A program made the position numbers and the translations under genes. Source: Amblyomma americanum (Eukaryota > Arthropoda > Arachnida > Ixodida > Ixodidae). Taken from it: DNA of 64,000 nt. Positions within the stretch are counted from its first letter, which is position 1; every line of letters starts with the position of its first letter. Shown piece by piece: positions 1-9,923 of this stretch. The DNA lies in NCBI RefSeq assembly GCF_052857255.1, contig NC_135498.1, forward strand, positions 165,164,124 through 165,228,123, given 5' to 3'. Under the pieces are notes generated by a model. That model made no database searches, had not been told where the DNA came from, and worked only from the letters and a program-made list of their open reading frames with translations.

Positions 1-586
1 TGGCTTCAATGCCGACACCCGGCTTCGCAGCGAAGGTAGGTATAGGTTGCTCCGACTCAACCTCTTCCATGACGACGAATGACGACGCTTGGAGAGCCGT
101 CACCGGCTGACGCTCTTCATACTTTTTTAGCATATTGATATGAGAATGTTTTTTCGCGTGGCCGACCTCAAGCCAGTAATCAAAGTCGTTCTTCCTGCCG
201 GTCACAATAAAGGGGCCTTTCCAATGCATTAGCAATTTGTTTTGCGACGTAGGCAAAAGAACCAGCGCGCGATCTCCAACGCAAAGGTGCCAGCGGGTAG
301 TGCGCCTGTCATAATATAGTTTTTGCGACTTCTGTGCCTTCGCCAAGTTGTCATGCGCGAGTCGCAACGTCTCTTCTAGCCTCGCTCTCAAGTCCAGCAC
401 GTACCCATATGTGGTCCTCGCTGACTCGCTTAGCTGACCCGCGGTCCAGAGCTCCTTGAGAATCGTCAGAGGTCCTCGAACTTGTCGGCCGTAAATTAAT
501 TCAAACGAGGAAAAGCCCAGGCTAGCCTGAGGTGCCTCCCGGTACGCAAAGAGCAGAGGCGCGAGGTAACGGTCCCAAGCTTTGGG
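1..586 (-). pseudogene. Integrase C-terminal part of the same gypsy element
   Basis: In-frame continuation of the integrase after the TAG at 587-589. The translated minus strand reads PKAWDRYLAPLLFAYREAP, then SLGFSSFELIYGR, typical of gypsy integrases after the DDE core. It ends with a GPY/F-like module (HWKGPFIV). The frame stays open to the window edge, so the RT and RNase H of an integrase-first element would lie to the left, outside the window. Confidence 0.8.
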
Positions 587-1693
587 CTATTCTTGAGGCA
601 ACTTGCGGAGCATGCTCTTTAACGTCCCGTTGAATCGCTCCACCAAGCCATTACGCATAGGGTGGTATGGTGTGGAAGACAGATGCCCGATTGCAAGCAT
701 TCCATTAACTTCCCTCATTAACGAAGACGAAAAGCTCGATGCTCGATCACAGAGGACCTCCCTTGGAAAACCAATCCGTGAGAATATTTCCAGAAGACCC
801 TCTGCCACCGTGGCCGAGTCGATCGCAGGTAGAGGTATCGCGTCGGGATATCGTGTTACAACGTCCACCAACGTCAGTGTATAGCGGTTTCCCTTGGATG
901 AAGTGGGGTGCAACGGCCCAATCAGGTGTACAGCCACTCGCTCAAATGGTGTATCGATGAGCGGTAGACTACCCAGGGGGGCTCTTCCTACCTTCCCTTT
1001 GGGTAGTGTCCACTGGCATGCGTCGCAAGACCTTACGAACCTCTTGATATGCGCCTGCACTCCTGGCCAATAAAACTCACCGAGCACCCTTTCAGTGGTC
1101 TTGCGGATGCCCTGATGGCCGGAGAGAGCACTTTCATGCGCAAGTGCTAGGACTTGATTACGCAAATTTTGTGGTACCACAGCCTGCTGTATTGTTTTTC
1201 CTGGACAACACTGGAACGAACGGAATAAAATTCCGCCCTCGAAATGAAACGTATAGGCGGTGTTGTTCCTGCTTGGATAAGTCTTGCCAATTTTGCTCCG
1301 ACACACATCCAGTGTGGTGTCCTCCTCTTGTTTCTTTCGGAAGGTGGGACTGGACACCTCCCACGCATTGAGGGATTCATCCCTGTGCGCCGGAGCAACC
1401 TTCGCCGTTCCCAGCATGGCAGAGTTTTCAGTCTCTCCCGTCCCCTCAGGGACAGTCAGATGTCTTGGCGGCCCCGTGCCGTTGATGGAAAATGGCTCCT
1501 TAGCGCCTGGCACGTTCCCAATAATGACGTCGTACAGTGGGGCCTCCAAGCACGGAGCGATGGATTTGGCCGTGAAATATGGCGACGAGATGAGGACCTC
1601 CGCCTCTGGGACCTTCAAACTACTGCCATCCGCCAGGAGTAGAGTAGCTCTATCTCCCGTAAGAGCTGCTTCGGGAACCAGGTCCCTCCGCAC
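587..1693 (-). pseudogene. Protease C-terminus plus integrase of gypsy element, catalytic residue lost
   Basis: A 368-residue open frame. Residues 1-65 look like the end of a retropepsin domain. Residues 186-226 hold the integrase zinc module (H186, H193, C223, C226). Residues about 250-355 are the DDE core. The second and third acidic residues are present (D316 in LCDRAS, E352 in LVERFNG), but the first is replaced by histidine (H256 in VAVHLIGPL, where D is expected). A TAG at 587-589 then interrupts the frame, and integrase homology resumes immediately downstream (below 587). A missing catalytic Asp and a nonsense codon indicate a dead copy. Confidence 0.85.
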
Positions 1694-2212
1694 ACGATAC
1701 TGTTAGCGCCGGTATCACGCAAAACAGAAACCGGCTGCCCAAACAGCTCGCCTGCCTGCACAGGCATGCTGACACTGAATCCATCCGGCCGGTAACCCAC
1801 ATACACACTGGCGACATCAGGCCAAACTTCAACCAAGGGCCTGGAAAGATGCATACAACAGGCTGACACCTCGCGGTCTCCTGGGTTCTTGCGCCGGCAA
1901 GACTGTGCATCGTGCCCTTGCTTGCGGCAGACCATGCATTACGGTTGTTTCGGCCGCGTCCTGCAGTCCGAAGCTTTGTGTCCCGCCTTATCGCACAGAA
2001 AGCATCGCACCTGTGTCTTGGATCCCGGAGTACTGTCCCTCGACGTCCGGCTGTTGGGTTCCACCTTCTCCTTGAAAATGAGCAAATTAGTTTGCCGCTG
2101 AGCCTCCATAAAATTATCCGCAGCTACTGTGATCTCGTCGACTGTCTTACAGTCCCGTTCACGAATGAATATCGCAAGCCTCGCGTGGCAGTTATTCAGA
2201 AATAGGGCGGCT
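1615..2212 (-). pseudogene. Gag zinc knuckles and start of protease (gypsy element)
   Basis: Minus-strand translation gives a gag tail with two CCHC knuckles, CFLCDKAGHKASDC and CMVCRKQGHDAQSC, separated by an in-frame TAA near 1936. This is followed by a protease active-site motif LRDTGANSIV (canonical D-T-G-A). Upstream gag sequence (LAALFLNNCHARLAIFIRERDC and beyond) stays open to about 2212. Gag would bind and package element RNA, and the protease would mature the polyprotein. The stop between the knuckles and a frame change into the 587-1693 frame break the coding unit. Confidence 0.75.
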
Positions 2213-2213
2213 A

Positions 2214-3413
2214 GTGAATGATCAGCCAGAAAACTATTCGACTGCCTGGGAACAATTCAAAAATGAAGTTAAAATGGCAGCGATTGAAAGAGCAAGCATC
2301 AAGCGTCGAAATGAGATGAATAATGAAAAAGATCTTCAGCGCCAACGGGAATACTTGCTAAACGTAGTGATTTTGGAGCCTAAAAAAGTGGCAGACGAAA
2401 TAAAAAAAACCAGAAGTGAACTTGAGTTGATAGACAATGAAAGATATAAGGCAGCTATGATTCGTGCCCGGGGCGAACGATTATGGCTTGGGGAAGCACC
2501 GAATAAACGCTCTCTTAGTGACGAGAAAAGGTATGCATCAAAAAATGAAATCAAACAGATCCGCTATAAGAACGAGGTGACGGGCGAGCAGAAAAAGATA
2601 GAGCAGGCGTTCGTGGAATATTATCGCGAGTTGTTTAGCAACGTTACTCGTGTAAGTGACACTTTCATTATTGAATTCATGACTTATCTGCCAAAGATAG
2701 CACACGATGTCAGAGACAGCCTTGAGGAAGAGATAAATGTTCGCGAAATCGAGGCCGCTATCGGCGAATTGCCGGCAGGAAAGTCCCCGGGACCAGACGG
2801 CTTGGGAGCCACATTTTACAAGGTTTTCGCCCATCAACTGGCATGTGTGTTACACCGCGTTATCAATGGGGCGTATAAAACAAGGCAAGTGCCACCGTCC
2901 TTCAGAGCTGCTCATGTCGTTTTGATCCCTAAGACGGATGACTGTGACAAGCTGCTGTCAGTAGGTTCATACAGGCCTATCAGCTTTACGAATACCGATT
3001 ACAAAGTGTTTATGAAAGTGCTCGCGAAGCGGCTGCAAACGTTGATCAAACACTTAGTTGGGCCGCATCAAACATGTGGCATCAAAGGGCGAACGATTTT
3101 CACGAACACTCACGTAGCAAGAAATGTGTTAGATTGCTGCGACGACATGGACGGCCAAGTTGCCATGTTGCAACTAGATTTGGCGAAAGCTTTCGACAGG
3201 GTGTCACACGAGGTCCTCTTCTGCGTATTGAAGCATGCAAATGTAGGCAACACAATTTTAGACGGTGTAATGATGGCCTATCGAGATTGCTGTACCCAGC
3301 TCATAATAAATAAGTCAGTAACAGAAAGAGTCCCAGTGCAATCTTCAGTAAGGCAAGGATGCCCACTGTCTCCCCTCTTGTTTGCTATATATATGTCGAA
3401 CCCTTTTGTTTAG
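2214..3413 (+). pseudogene. ORF2 reverse transcriptase, N-terminal part (LINE A)
   Basis: About 400 codons carrying the pre-RT helical region and RT blocks 1-5: GKSPGPDGLGATFYK, VVLIPKTDD, YRPISFTNTDYKVFMKVLAKRLQ, LQLDLAKAFDRVSHE (first catalytic Asp) and VRQGCPLSPLLFAIYM. A frameshift near 3396 replaces the expected EPFCL. In the restored frame the catalytic box at about 3477-3490 reads stop-A-D-H instead of YADD, so the enzyme is inactive. The real ORF2 start and its endonuclease are missing here because of the left junction. Confidence 0.85.
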
Positions 3414-4869
3414 GCGTAATTCACCAAACATCAATACGAGGCTTCAAAGTGCATTCTACGGAGGTAAAACTGTTGGCGTAGGCTGATCACATAGCCGTAT
3501 TTTGTCAAGATCGCGAGAGTGTTAGAAGTGGTCAACCTTGCTAAGGCTTTCTGTAAGCTAACGGGCTCAGAGATAAACTGGGAAAAGAGTGTTGGTATAT
3601 GGCACGGTAACTGGGACATCAAGCCAGAAAGGTTTGCTTGTACGACATGGACAGGCACACCTACGACGTACCTCGGTGTGCCTTTCGAGCACTACCAGGA
3701 ACCCGCAAGGTACTGGAGCGACGCAACGGAAAAAATGAAGGAGAGGACAGGAAACTGGCAGGGTCGCGACCTTTCAATGTTTGCGCGTGCCTCTGCTTGC
3801 AATTTGTTTTTAATCACTAAAGTTTGGTATGTGTTGCAAGTGCTGTTTATGTCCCGCACAAATGTGCAGAAAATGCATCGGGTTTTTGCTGTGTTTGTAT
3901 GGGGCTCAACATGGGAGAGGGTGAGTCGTGCCAACCTTTTTCGCAAAGTCCGTGATGGAGGCCTAGGTCTTTCTCATTTGTTTATCAGACAGATTGTGTC
4001 GCGTTTTTTTTTCTGCGGGACCAAAGCGACAATTTTTTGCGCACAGTCATACAAGTGCGACTTGCTAAAGCGCTCCCTGAATTTATTGTGGCTACAAGTG
4101 ATATAAGATGTCGCCGTGTGACTGGTTACTTTCATGAAGTTGTTGTTTCTTTCCGCATGTTGCATGCAAGGTTTTCAATGGATATACCTATGTTCTGTCA
4201 CGAAGAAGAAACTGTACGCGGACTTAATTGCAAATCTACTGCCGACACCATTGTACAGGTCTGTTTACTGTGGTGGCCCAGGAAAGGACGTTTTAAAACG
4301 GGTTAGAAAAATGCCGATGAGACCTTCTGTCAAATCCTTTTTCTTTAAGCTGCACACGAACACATTACCTGTAAAAGCGTGGCTAGATCAGAAAGGGATA
4401 TTTGTACCCTGGACAATCAACTGCTTACTCTGCAAAAAACCAGAAAATATTGAACACGTATTTATTGACTGTTGGGACCCTATATTCCACTGGGACATTC
4501 TGCAGCGAACCCTTAAGAAACAACTGCCAATAACGCCATACGGGATCCGGTTTCTCCCCGTTAAATGTGATGAAGGCATTCCCTTTGATATGTTGATGCT
4601 ACTGGGCCTCCACAGTCTGTGGCAAACCCGAATGGCAGTCCACCATGCTGATGTTACTGTTCACTCTGTACGCGAAAACTTCATCCAGCATATGATCTAC
4701 ATGAGAGAAGTCTATCAGGCGTTACCTGACCCCCCTGAGTGGATTAATGTATTTGATGATTTGGTGTGCCTGAAGATATTTTAACCCTACTCCTCCAACC
4801 GAAGACTGGCTGGTGTGTTTTGTCTGTACATTGAATGTGATCATACCGGTAATAAAGAAAAAAAAAAAA
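2216..4869 (+). mobile_element. LINE copy A (Tx1/L1-like), 5'-truncated, ending at a tRNA-Lys
   Basis: Contains the RT and C-terminal part of ORF2 and the 3' UTR of the LINE family also found in copies B, C and D. Its left edge meets the gypsy fragment in mid-ORF. The 3' UTR ends in AATAAAG plus an A-run (4858-4869), which joins tRNA-Lys directly at its second nucleotide. The shared ORF2 style (QETKV endonuclease in sister copies, GKSPGPDG in RT block 1, YADD region, CCHC near the C-terminus) fits the L1/Tx1 group. Clade assignment is by recognition, not phylogeny. Confidence 0.85.
3519..4784 (+). pseudogene. ORF2 C-terminal region with CCHC motif (LINE A)
   Basis: Two frames joined by a frameshift near 4050-4134 cover the thumb and C-terminal domain. 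Family landmarks are TYLGVPFEHY, FVWGSTWERVSRANLF and GLGLSHLFIRQ in the first frame. The second has KSFFFKLHTNTLPVK and a C-x2-C-x7-H-x4-C zinc motif (CLLCKKPENIEHVFIDC), as in L1/Tx1 ORF2 C-termini. The stop at 4784 is followed by an 85-bp 3' UTR with AATAAA at 4851-4856. Confidence 0.8.
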
Positions 4870-4941
4870 CCCGGCTAGCTCAGTCGGTAGAGCATGAGAT
4901 TCTTAATCTCAAGGTCGTGGGTTCGAGCCTCACGTTGGGCG
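4869..4941 (+). tRNA. tRNA-Lys(CTT), unit 1, directly after LINE A
   Basis: Cloverleaf with anticodon loop CTCTTAA (anticodon CTT). Nucleotide 1 appears as A, the last base of the LINE A-run. The anticodon stem carries GATT instead of GACT, and the T-stem 3' strand is CTCAC. The LINE replaces the native 5' flank, so expression is doubtful. Confidence 0.75.
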
Positions 4942-5014
4942 CGCTCATTCTTTTTTTTCTTCCGTGCAAGCAAGTACACTTATGAATGGGACTCTTCTTG
5001 CGGCACTCCTCGTC

Positions 5015-5087
5015 GCCCGGCTGGCTCAGTCGGTAGAGCATGAGACTCTTAATCTCAGGGTCGTGGGTTCGAGCCCCGAGTTGGGCG
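5015..5087 (+). tRNA. tRNA-Lys(CTT), unit 2
   Basis: Acceptor GCCCGGC pairs with GTTGGGC-type 3' strand, anticodon CTT. The D-arm starts GGCTGGCTCAG (A9 to G) and the T-stem 3' side is altered (CCCGAG). T-run terminator downstream. Confidence 0.8.
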
Positions 5088-5160
5088 CGCTCATTCTTTT
5101 TTTTCTGCCGTGTAAGCAAGTGAACGTATGAATGGGACTCTTCTTCCGGCACTCCTCGTC

Positions 5161-5233
5161 GCCCGGCTAGCTCAGTCGGTAGAGCATGAGACTCTTAATC
5201 TCAGGGTCGTGGGTTCGAGCCCCAGGTTGGGCG
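5161..5233 (+). tRNA. tRNA-Lys(CTT), unit 3
   Basis: Matches the standard metazoan tRNA-Lys(CTT) except G for C at position 65 (CCCCAGG), leaving a 49-65 mismatch in the T-stem. B box GGTTCGAGCCC intact, T-run terminator present. Confidence 0.88.
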
Positions 5234-5307
5234 CGCTCATTCTTTTTTTTTCTGCCGTTCAAGCAAGTGCACGTATGAATGGCACTCTTCTTGCGGCACT
5301 CCTCGTC

Positions 5308-5380
5308 GCCCGGCTAGCTCAGTCGGTAGAGCATGAGACTCTTAATCTCAGGGTCGTGGGTTCGAGCCCCAGGTTGGGCG
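5308..5380 (+). tRNA. tRNA-Lys(CTT), unit 4
   Basis: Same sequence as unit 3: acceptor, D-arm, anticodon CTT, B box and terminator intact, single G65 change. Confidence 0.88.
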
Positions 5381-5454
5381 CGCTCATTCTTTTTTTTTCT
5401 GCCGTTCAAGCAAGTGCACGTATGAATGGCACTCTTCTTGCGGCACTCCTCGTC

Positions 5455-5527
5455 GCCCGGCAAGCTCAGTCGGTAGAGCATGAGACTCTTAATCTCAGGG
5501 TCGTGGGTTCGAGCCCCAGGTTGGGCG
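5455..5527 (+). tRNA. tRNA-Lys(CTT), unit 5, with U8 changed
   Basis: As unit 3, but GGCAAGCTCAG replaces GGCTAGCTCAG, so the near-invariant U8 is A. This also alters the A box and would probably impair folding. Confidence 0.82.
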
Positions 5528-5600
5528 CGCTCATTCTTTTTTTTCTGCCGTTCAAGCAAGTGCACGTATGAATGGCACTCTTCTTGCGGCACTCCTCGTC

Positions 5601-5673
5601 GCCCGGCTAGCTCAGTCGGTAGAGCATGAGACTCTTAATCTCAGGGTCGTGGGTTCGAGCCCCAGGTTGGGCG
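5601..5673 (+). tRNA. tRNA-Lys(CTT), unit 6
   Basis: As unit 3: complete cloverleaf, anticodon CTT, G65 change, T-run terminator. Confidence 0.88.
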
Positions 5674-5746
5674 CGCTCATTCTTTTTTTTCTGCCGTTCA
5701 AGCAAGTGCACGTATGAATGGCACTCTTCTTGCGGCACTCCTCGTC

Positions 5747-5819
5747 GCCCGGCTAGCTCAGTCGGTAGAGCATGAGACTCTTAATCTCAGGGTCGTGGGT
5801 TCGAGCCCCAGGTTGGGCG
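5747..5819 (+). tRNA. tRNA-Lys(CTT), unit 7
   Basis: As unit 3: complete cloverleaf, anticodon CTT, G65 change. The terminator T-run directly follows GCTCA. Confidence 0.88.
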
Positions 5820-5891
5820 CGCTCATTTTTTTTTTCTGCCGTTCAAGCAAGTGCACGTATGAATGGCACTCTTCTTGCGGCACTCCTCGTC

Positions 5892-5964
5892 GCCCGGCTA
5901 GCTCAGTCGGTAGAGCACGAGACTCTTAATCTCAGGGTCGTGGGTTCGAGCCCCAGGTTGGGCG
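5892..5964 (+). tRNA. tRNA-Lys(CTT), unit 8
   Basis: As unit 3, with C for T at position 27 (GCACGAGA), which breaks the first anticodon-stem pair. Confidence 0.85.
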
Positions 5965-6037
5965 CGCTCATTCTTTTTTTTCTGCCGTTCAAGCAAGTGC
6001 ACGTATGAATGGCACTCTTCTTGCGGCACTCCTCGTC

Positions 6038-6110
6038 GCCCGGCTAGCTCAGTCGGTAGAGCACGAGACTCTTAATCTCAGGGTCGTGGGTTCGAGCCCC
6101 AGGTTGGGCG
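6038..6110 (+). tRNA. tRNA-Lys(CTT), unit 9
   Basis: Same as unit 8, including the C27 change, so units 8 and 9 share a recent duplication. Confidence 0.85.
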
Positions 6111-6183
6111 CGCTCATTCTTTTTTTTCTGCCGTTCAAGCAAGTGCACGTATGAATGGCACTCTTCTTGCGGCACTCCTCGTC

Positions 6184-6256
6184 GCCCGGCTAGCTCAGTC
6201 GGTAGAGCATGAGACTCTTAATCTCAGGGTCGTGGGTTCGAGCCCCAGGTTGGGCG
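6184..6256 (+). tRNA. tRNA-Lys(CTT), unit 10
   Basis: As unit 3: complete cloverleaf, anticodon CTT, G65 change, T-run terminator. It lies upstream of the LINE B insertion. Confidence 0.88.
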
Positions 6257-6388
6257 CGCTCATTCTTTTTTTTCTGCCGTTCAAGCAAGTGCACGTATGA
6301 ATGGCACTCTTCTTGCGGCACTCCTCGTCGCCCGGCTAGCTCAGTCGGGATTCGACTTCCGGCCACCGAGCGTGACGGACGTGTTTCG

Positions 6389-7574
6389 ATGGGCTCCCGA
6401 GGAGCGGTTTCAGCGGCCCAGGCGGGCTGCGGTATCAGGTGTACAGCCAAGCAGAACGAGGATTATCAGTTGGTTCTGCCACATCTGCCTACAGGTTCGA
6501 CAGTTTTAAATGCAGTTTTTTTGCATGGCCACACTCAAGCGCGGCCTTTCCCTGTTGAAAATTTCCGATACGCTCTATCGCGTTTGTCACTGCTGCCGGA
6601 AGTAGTTGCCCTCGGTGCTTATCAAATGAATCACGAGTGGGCGGTAACATTCAAGGACGAAGAAGGGAAAAAAGATTTTGCAGGCCGAGGCGTTCGACGT
6701 CAAGGAGCACCGCTGTGTGGTCATAGATCCAAGCAACCAGGGCGTCCGGCTGAAGCTGTATTGGCTACTACACGGTGTGCGCGACGACGACTTGCGGTCG
6801 GCGTTGGCGCCCTTCGGAAAAGTGACCGATATAGCTAAAGACAAGTGGAAGGTGAGCGGCTGCGTCGATAAAGCGTCGACAACGCGTTCCGTAACGCTCA
6901 AGTTAAACGCAGGCCTTACTATTGAGGACCTTCAGCACCAGCTACCTGTCGCCGAGGATGTCGCCCTTGTTTACGTCCCTGGTAGAGCTCCGCTCTGGCT
7001 TCGGTGCCGAGGCACTGGGCATATAGGTCGAGAGTGCCGTGTGCCGCGCTGCGGAATCTGCCGTCGCTTCGGCCACGACGAGACCCAGTGTGTGCGTACA
7101 TACGCGAGTGTGGCAGGCCCGGCCCGGAAGGATGAGATGGCAGAGCACCTGATGGATGAGGTAGACGCCGCGGAAGCCACGCGTGAAGGTGGTATTGAAG
7201 GGGCCTCGAAGGACACGCCCCCTGATCTCCCCAAGCCGGATGGAACGCCGAATGCGGACTGTGGCATGGTGGACGTAACGCCCGACGATGCTGCGACGAC
7301 AGACGTAGGGAAGCTACGCGACGTCTCGGATGGAGAACCAGATTCCCATTCGCAGCAGAATACCGCATGCGAAACGGAGGACGTCGACATGCCCCTGAAT
7401 TCGAGCGTGCCAGCAAAGCGGGCGCACGGCGACCGCAACGGAGAAACCATCAAAGACGTGGACGGCAACGAGGAACCCCCGCTAAAGACCCTTCAAGTAC
7501 GGCGGCCGTCTTTCAAACCGAAGCCTAATGTGCCACCTGACCGGAGGACTACGGCTGCAACGCCTCCGCTGTAG
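6389..7574 (+). pseudogene. ORF1 (nucleic-acid-binding, CCHC) of LINE B
   Basis: Starts at the ATG about 40 bp from the element's 5' end. The same start position and the opening block (DYQLVLPHLPTGSTVLNAVF) recur in copies C and D. One frameshift lies near 6675; the frame then runs to a TAG at 7572-7574, about 395 codons overall. At about 6980-7095 it carries paired retroviral-type knuckles (CRGTGHIGREC, with the first Cys replaced by Trp, then CGICRRFGHDETQC). The C-terminal third is acidic and low-complexity, ending in a basic RRPSFKPKP block conserved in D. By family analogy ORF1p coats the LINE RNA. Confidence 0.8.
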
Positions 7575-7749
7575 CGGGGGCGACGCTTCAAACACAGCAG
7601 TGGTGTCTCGGTCGGTGACCGAGAACAGTGTCTGCCTGGAGTCACCTTCCGGCTACTGCGACCTGCACCTGAACAGCGCGAGAGAATTACGGACTTGCAA
7701 CACGACTTCCTGTAATTGAGACGTGAGTAACTTCATCGGCAACTTCCAC

Positions 7750-9923
7750 ATGCTTTCAATGGCGGCTAATCTAGAAAGTAGCCTACGGTCCGCGACACTG
7801 AATGTGAGAGGCCTTTCCACGCGACGAAGACAGAAACAGCTAAATCGTCTTTTATTAGATAACGATACCGATCTGCTGCCTGTCCAAGAAACGAAAGTTG
7901 AAAGTGTAGAACAAACTGAACGTATGATTGAAATTTTCCGTAATAGGTACAACGTGTGCGTTTGTCATGCGGTGGAAAAGTCGGGAGGTTGTGTTATCTT
8001 GATCCGTAATTCTAGCGCAGTAGTGGAATCCGGGATAACGTGTGATTCGGGCGGCTTGTTGTCTGTGATTTTCTTTTTCCTGGAATAGCATGGAGAGCTG
8101 TATGTGTCTATGCACCGAATAGATGTCGTGAACGTGAAGCTTTCTTTAAAAGTATTGAATCATACGTGGCGTGCGAAAGGAGTGTTATATTGCTTGGAGA
8201 CTTCAATTGTCTGCAAACCGGAAGACAAAACTACTAAGCAAGCTTCACGGGACGTTAGTGCAGAACTGTTACTGCAAATCGTTAATGAAAATGGGCTAGA
8301 GGACATTGGCATTGAGCTGACACCAGAAGAACAAGCAAATTTCACGCACTTTCAAGGTGTTTCTCATGCAAGACTTGACCGCATGTATGTCCCTGGTGAG
8401 TTGGTGCCAGTTTGTAGCAGTTGTCAGATCCGATATGTAACCTTTTCTGATCACTCTTTGGTAATGGCCACCTTTGGTAGACAGGAAAAAGGTGCAAAAT
8501 TCAACTGGGAGCTATGGAAATTCAATTAGAAGTTATTGCAAGGCGAAATATTTGTTGCGAAAACAAGGGATAATATCAGCGAATTGTCGCTGAGAACATC
8601 GGGAAATTTCAAATATGAATTGGAACAGTTTAAATGTAATCTTAAATTCGCCGCGATAGAAAGAGCGTGTGTACTGAGATACAATCAAAGACAACCAGAA
8701 AAAGAGCTCCATAACCAACTAAACAAGATGTTAAGCGCAGAAAGCTTCAAGCCGGGATCGTTCGCGCAAGCAATAAAAGAAATAAAAAGTAAACTAGAAG
8801 TTATTGATGAAGAGAGGTAGCGCGGCGCGGTGATAAGGGCACGTGCCGAGAGGCTCTGGCAGGGTGAAACGCCCACAAAACGAGCGCTGAGCGAAGAAAA
8901 GGGGCATGCGATAAAAAAGAGATAAACAAAATTTGTTATCGCAATGAAGTTACCAGTGAAAAGGCGTTGGTTGAGCGGGCCTTTTTCGAATATTATAGAG
9001 TTACTTAGCCAGAAACTAAATGCTATTGACAACTTCAGAGCCGACTTTCTTCCGCTCATGCCTGTTCTTGATGATGACGTCAAGCAGACTCTCGAGAGAC
9101 CTATAAGTGTGTCAGAAATAGAAGCAGCCATTGACGAATTAGGTGCAAGTAAGTCGCCTGGGCCGGACGTGTTTGGTGCCGCCATATACAAGATTTTAAA
9201 GCTGAAATGGCTTCTTGCCTACAGCGCGTGATAGCTGAATGCTATGAACACAACATGACCCCTCCGTCTTTCAGGATTTCTCATATATTATTAATACCCA
9301 CAACTGAGGACCCTGTTACGTTACTCTGCGTCGGAAACTACCGTCCTATAAAGTCTAACAAATGTCGACTATAATATATACATGAAGGTGCTTGCCAGGC
9401 GGTTATAGAATGTTATCACGTCACTCGTAGGTCCTCACCAAATATGCGGCATAAAAGGCAGGTCAATTGTCAGATATACACACAGCATGAAGTGTCCTGG
9501 AATGCGACGCAATGCATGACCGCGTAGCTATGCTGCAATTAGATCTGCAGAAGGCATTCAACAGGGTCGGACACGATATCCTGTTCGCGCTTTTGGAGCA
9601 TGTGAACGTCGGCTGTGTCATCACTGACGGCGTGAAAATGGTGTATAAAGAGTGTCTCGCCGAATTAGTCATAAACAGTGATTTAAGTGAAGGCATACCA
9701 GTGCTGTCTTCTGTCCGACAAGGCTGCCCAATCTCGCCCCTCCTCTTCGCCCTTTACTTGGAACCATTCTGTTTGAGACTCCTCACGGGACCAAACTTTC
9801 GTGGGTATACCTTCTTTGATGCGGAAGTTAGGGTTTTGGCCTATGCAGACGACATAGCAGTGTTTTGTGCCGACCAGGACAGTGTGCGTGAAGGTGTTAA
9901 GGAAACCACGGAGTTCTGTAGGC
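7750..9923 (+). pseudogene. ORF2 5' part: AP-type endonuclease and RT blocks (LINE B)
   Basis: Begins near an ATG at 7750. Endonuclease landmarks are ATLNVRGLS, QETKV (catalytic Glu), a GDFNC motif now out of frame near 8195, and HARLDRMYV followed by FSDHSLV (catalytic D/H). RT begins around 9100 (SKSPGPDVFG) and continues at 9512-9946 with LQLDLQKAFNRV, VRQGCPISPLLFALYLEPF and an intact YADD at about 9842. Frameshifts lie near 8080, 8530, 8820-8940 and 9230-9510. The gypsy element interrupts the frame exactly at 9924. Confidence 0.82.

Larger units (their letters stand above)
1..2215 (-). mobile_element. Partial Ty3/gypsy LTR retrotransposon (gag zinc knuckles, protease, integrase)
   Basis: Reading the minus strand from right to left, the order is gag zinc knuckles (about 2030-1890), aspartic protease (about 1720-1500), a linker, then integrase running off the left edge. 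No RT or RNase H lies between protease and integrase, so RT must be downstream of integrase (outside the window) or lost. This matches the Gmr1-like order seen in the complete element at 9924-17163, although the two are different families. The right end stops inside gag at about 2212 and abuts the ORF2 of a LINE, with no LTR, so this end is a deletion or recombination joint. Several stops make it non-autonomous. Confidence 0.85.
4870..6348 (+). repeat. Tandem tRNA-Lys(CTT) array 1, ten units of about 146 bp plus a stub
   Basis: Starts of tRNA nucleotide 1 are at 4869 (G replaced by A), 5015, 5161, 5308, 5455, 5601, 5747, 5892, 6038 and 6184, with a stub at 6330. Each unit is a 73-nt tRNA-Lys followed by GCTCATTC and a run of about 8 T (a Pol III terminator), then a spacer of about 65 bp. 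The eleventh unit is cut after about 18 nt by LINE B. Spacers are nearly identical between units, which suggests recent unequal exchange. Confidence 0.95.

Noticed and set aside
5128..6450. Open frames up to 147 codons across tRNA array 1 on both strands
   Set aside because: Same reason: they translate tRNA genes and spacers. Stops are absent because the repeat length and sequence allow it.
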